Positions 60,501 to 64,000 of a stretch of 64,000 nt of DNA are shown piece after piece. The position numbers and the translations under genes were made by a program. Source of the DNA: Hormiphora californensis (lineage: Eukaryota > Ctenophora > Tentaculata > Cydippida > Pleurobrachiidae); contig CM035357.1 of assembly GCA_020137815.1 (NCBI GenBank), positions 4,514,996 to 4,578,995 of the forward strand, in the 5' to 3' direction. The notes below the pieces were generated by a model. It did not search any database. It saw nothing but the letters and a program-made list of their open reading frames with translations, and was not told where the DNA came from. Position 1 is the first letter of the stretch. Each line of letters opens with the position of its first letter.

Positions 60501-61324
60501 TGAAGATTGTTACCACAAGAGTTCGTGATGATGACAAACTGCTAACAAGTGTATTACTAGCTATAGATAATATGGGGCGGACCCCCCTCAACTGTGCAGC
60601 TGGCAAAGGACATGATGCAGTGGTGAGGACACTACTGGAATGTGCTAAAACTAACGAAATACCGTTAACAGAAGTGTTACTAGATAGGTATTATACGGAT
60701 TGGACCCCCCTCCACTTTGCAGCTGGCAATGGACATGATGCAGTGGTGAGGACACTACTGGAATGTGCTAAACATACTGACAAGCTGCTGAGAGAAGTGT
60801 TACTAGCGAGCATTAACACATCTAAGTGTACCCCCCTCCACTATCCAGTTGAAAGAGGATATGATGCAGTGGTGAGGACACTACTGGAGTGTGCTAAAAC
60901 TAACGAAATACCGTTAACAAAACTGTTACTAGCTAGGGATTATATGGGGCAGACCCCCCTCCACTATGCAGCTTTCACTGGATGTGATGCAGTGGCGAGG
61001 ACACTACTGGAATGTGCTAAAAGTAACGAAATACTGTTAACAAATGTGTTACTAGCTGGGACTGAAGATGGGTGGACCCCCCTCCACTGCGCAGCTAGGA
61101 GAGAACATGATGCAGTGGCGAGGACACTACTGGAATGTGCTAAAAGTAACGAAATACCGTTAACAAATGTGTTACTAGCTGAAGATAATCTGGGGCGGAC
61201 CCCCCTCCACTTGGTGCGTATTCTAAGGGGGGTCGCGCGGCGCAAGTGCTGGGCGAGGAAATTATGTGGTTTTCTGAGGGTAGGGAATACCACCACCGTT
61301 AAGTATAAACAGTTCGAATACTAG
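54588..61324 (+). CDS. Coiled-coil and ankyrin-repeat protein, 3 exons
   Basis: Exons 54588-54894, 57370-57437 and 60290-61324, phases consistent, 469 codons. MEDLEMGPVELSEERR starts the protein. Residues 24-90 form a coiled coil of repeated LAEKDSQ heptad-like units. An acidic linker follows (SETEATGDANEDTDNGNNEEE), then about six ankyrin-type repeats spaced 41-42 residues (GRTPLNCAAGKGHDAVVRTL pattern), longer than the usual 33 because of an inserted ECAKTNEIPLTEVLL helix. A cytosolic scaffold role is likely; partners unknown. The last repeat stops at TPLHL, exactly where a possible donor (TTGGTGCGT, 61213) lies. The 36 residues after it look like intron read-through, so the true 3' exon may be off-window. 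Confidence 0.83.
54935..56935 (-). pseudogene. Degraded LINE with endonuclease and start of RT
   Basis: Read on the minus strand, pieces in several frames match a non-LTR element in order: ILAQEPP (start of the endonuclease, about 56460), RSDTNAHNTNWGAVV (the NAH-x3-WG motif, about 56215), LDLIMTNN (about 55895), then PDGIRPIMMQK (about 55230) and WQEADAIYLPKPGKDDYRMP (about 55110), which begins the polymerase. The catalytic RT region is missing, frames are broken and R5 is inserted at 55923-56046. It lies in intron 1 of the ankyrin gene. Confidence 0.78.
55923..56046. repeat. Dispersed repeat family R5, copy 2, inside a LINE
   Basis: Same sequence as 52277-52400; it separates LDLIMTNN from the NAHN part of the LINE endonuclease. 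Confidence 0.85.
57438..60289. other. Ankyrin gene intron 2
   Basis: 2.85 kb with no gene supported. Holds short repeats of CCGGGGCAATTCGAACCA at about 58825, 59055-59100 and (diverged) 60178, which look like ends of a small element. Frames at 59162-59417 have no family resemblance. Confidence 0.55.
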
Positions 61325-61595
61325 TGGAAGTATCACTCTGAAACTTTGCAGGGATGCTAGATAGACTATATACTTGGCCGGGGTATAAACTCTTTAAATT
61401 TGGACAAAATATGGTGATCTAGCTACCTGAAGGAATTGATGAAATTCAAAGATCTCATATCCCGGGACGTAAAATACTATTTTAGGCATACTTGCAAAAT
61501 ATGAACTTGAAATCTTGAGAAATGAAGAAACTAGACACTAATTACAGTAGGTGACCAGGGAAATCATCAGAAGCGAACTCCATGTGCGACACCTT

Positions 61596-62944
61596 CGCAC
61601 GCTCACGGCGTGCCTGATGAAACTTTAACACGACCTAGCATGCTACGGGAAACCACCACTTGTACGTGGTAGCTGAGGGTCTACAGAATGGCGCTACGGT
61701 GCGGGAAAAACATTCCATTGCCTAAAATCTTTTTTTTACTTTTATTTGATTTGGGTCAAAATTGGCTATATTAAACGTGGTCCCGAAAAATCCATAATGA
61801 CTTAGCACACGAAATATGTCACCCCACCTATTTTTGCACGTAGAATCGATTGCCGTTGAAGTCGAATCTCTAAAATGACTGTAAAATGGTCAAAAGTTGA
61901 TTTTTTACCATTTTTTGGAGGTTTTTGGCCCCTAAACCATTGAAAACGTTGAGATAGGAATTTGAAACTAGTGCCAATCGTTAAAATGGTCATTTTTCTA
62001 CCAAGAACCAAGTTTTCGTGTATATCCGATTTATGGTTAGAATTGGGCAAATTGTTGAAATCTGCCAACTAGGAGAACCGTACCTTGATTTTTTCCTTTT
62101 TTATATTTTGGCATTTTTGATAAACTTCTGATTGAAATGGCCAGTCGGGACCATGCTTAAGTTGTTTATGGGATAATTTTCGACTAAAATCCAAGATTTC
62201 ATACCAATCCAATAACAGATCGTTGATTTATAGAAAATTTAGGTAGGCAAAACGGTCAAAATAAGCAAAAAAAGTTGACATTTTGACCGTTTTGCCTACC
62301 TAAATTTTCTATAAATCAACGATCTGTTATTGGATTGGTATGAAATCTTGGATTTTAGTCGAAAATTATCCCATAAACAACTTAAGCATGGTCCCGACTG
62401 GCCATTTCAATCAGAAGTTTATCAAAAATGCCAAAATATAAAAAAGGAAAAAATCAAGGTACGGTTCTCCTAGTTGGCAGATTTCAACAATTTGCCCAAT
62501 TCTAACCATAAATCGGATATACACGAAAACTTGGTTCTTGGTAGAAAAATGACCATTTTAACGATTGGCACTAGTTTCAAATTCCTATCTCAACGTTTTC
62601 AATGGTTTAGGGGCCAAAAACCTCCAAAAAATGGTAAAAAATCAACTTTTGACCATTTTACAGTCATTTTAGAGATTCGACTTCAACGGCAATCGATTCT
62701 ACGTGCAAAAATAGGTGGGGGTGACATATTTCGTGTGCTAAGTCATTATGGATTTTTCGGGACCACGTTTAATATAGCCAATTTTGACCCAAATCAAATA
62801 AAAGTAAAAAAAAAGATTTTAGGCAATGGAATGTTTTTTCCCGCACCGTAGCGCCATTCTGTAGACCCTCAGCTACCACGTACAAGTGGTGGTTTCCCGT
62901 AGCATGCTAGGTCGTGTTAAAGTTTCACCAGGCACGCCGTGCGC
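61596..62944. mobile_element. Giant foldback, about 670-bp arms
   Basis: The sequence from CACGGCGTGCCTG to about 62272 is mirrored almost perfectly from there to CAGGCACGCCGTGCGC. Arms of about 670 bp meet with hardly any spacer (around 62262-62282). The same 88-codon frame (MADFNNLPNSNHKSD...) appears on both arms as a by-product of symmetry. No transposase. It lies downstream of the last visible ankyrin exon. Confidence 0.95.
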
Positions 62945-63189
62945 TACTTCTAGTCTGCCCAATTAGTAATTGGGGGCCTTGGGGCCTAATTAGTTATCTG
63001 GTATACATTCTGGGTCGTAATTTGGTTGCCAAGGCTCTTTAGACAGTTCCAGCAGACAACCAGACTAGCTTTTCTGTTCTGGTTAATGCTGACAATTGAC
63101 ATCTCACTAGGTTGAAGAGAGAATTTTGCTAGTGGCCCCCTGGCCTGCTGGACAAATGAAGAAATGCAATTTTCGTGTTTCTTTTTGGC

Positions 63190-64000
63190 AGGGGTGGATC
63201 TACCGGGGTGCCCACCCCCTCACTTCCCTGAAAACGGCCTTAGGGGGGGTCCACACCCCCCCCCCACTTTGTTAGCAAAAAGTGTCTGAAAAGCATAGTT
63301 TTAAGGTTCAAAACTCCCAAAATTTTCTCGAGAAGTTCATTTTGTTATTTTATTTCCCTGCCCGGGTGGATGCCGAAGGCATCCACCCGGATGCCTTTTT
63401 ACTTTGTAAAAAGGCATAGCAGGGTTAGAATTCGAAAACGACATTTTGGTATACTAACTAATCGGTAGAGGGACATTTTTTGGTCACACTTTCGTTGCGA
63501 GGGGCAACCGTGCGGCGCGCGCGATTTGAAGTTTGCGGAGTAACATGCGCGCCCACAAACTATTGAAAATTTATGAGGCGTGCGCGGCTATAAACTGTAA
63601 CACGCGGCAAAATTTGTTTTATATCGGCCGCGCGTTTTTGGGGAAAATTGAGAAATTGAAAATGTTTTGCGTTTTTTTCAAAAGTTCGAAAAATACAAAT
63701 CCCCATTTTGCGGACAGCTTAATGGCGAGTTGAATGGCAAATCGAAGAGGGCAGGGAAACGTAGCATTATGGATACATAATGCAAATAATTCTTGTTTAC
63801 AATTGATTTATCAAAGTAGAAGAACAATTCAACGGTTATTCTTCAATCGATAAGTTATTCTTCTAAAGTTTGACTTTTAGATGTCTACAATTGGTTGAAA
63901 ATGCTCAAAATTGGTCAAAAAACTCAAAATTTTCCGGGGGCTCCGCCCCCTAGACCCCCGCCGGGGCTTTGCCCCTGGACCCCATTGGGGGCCTGCAGCC
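63190..64000. mobile_element. Left part of another non-autonomous element
   Basis: CAGGGGTGGATCTACCGGGG at 63190 resembles the CAGGGGTGGCCCC end of the hAT element at 33571. The last 110 bp (CCGGGGGCTCCGCCCCCTAG and on) match 33690-33760 in reverse. The right end is off-window, so the extent is uncertain. Confidence 0.55.

Noticed and set aside
61802-62851. Two copies of an 88-125 codon gene (MADFNNLPN...)
   Set aside because: Both are the same stretch on the two arms of a foldback, with no family resemblance or expression signal.

Overview
The window is animal nuclear DNA. Genes are split by GT-AG introns, the protein families are metazoan (LRP5/6-type receptor, rhodopsin-like GPCRs, F-type lectin, MACPF, ankyrin), and the DNA between genes is crowded with microsatellites, minisatellites, MITEs, foldback elements, LINE remnants and a Penelope-like element. 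Ordinary introns are about 70-250 bp, while others are inflated by insertions. This suits an early-branching animal, and a sponge is my best guess, but the species cannot be fixed from the sequence alone.

Layout. 1-3267: a 70-bp satellite built from a splice acceptor plus the start of an exon. 3268-39129, plus strand: one large gene, reconstructed here as 36 exons with every junction in phase and 1,592 codons present (5' end off-window). It encodes the rest of a first YWTD propeller and EGF, three more propeller-EGF units, six LDLa repeats, one transmembrane helix and a cytoplasmic tail: an LRP5/6-type receptor. Four complete genes on the minus strand lie inside its introns: an LDLa-bearing GPCR (13978-17239), an 8-exon GPCR (19380-22496), a 4-exon GPCR (24587-26138) and a secreted F-type-lectin-like protein (34346-35015). 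40577-43147: a 7-exon MACPF-domain gene. 43148-46680: nested foldback elements and repeats. 47012-49142, minus strand: a 4-exon type I membrane protein with a sushi-like module. 49405-51800: a 39-bp minisatellite. 52000-54500: mixed repeats. 54588-61324: a coiled-coil and ankyrin-repeat gene, probably incomplete at its 3' end, with a degraded LINE in intron 1. 61596-62944: a giant foldback. 63190 to the end: part of another element.

The receptor and the nested GPCRs, lectin and CCP protein are all cell-surface or secreted. No operon-like logic applies, and the striking fact is structural nesting, which makes overlapping antisense transcription possible. The most unusual items are the decoy-acceptor satellite, the four antisense nested genes, a hammerhead-like ribozyme motif in the Penelope element, a hAT-type MITE whose target duplication starts at a splice donor, and a candidate 28-nt intron beside a 26-nt exon in the MACPF gene. 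All gene models were spliced by eye from GT-AG signals and phase, with no transcript or homology search behind them.
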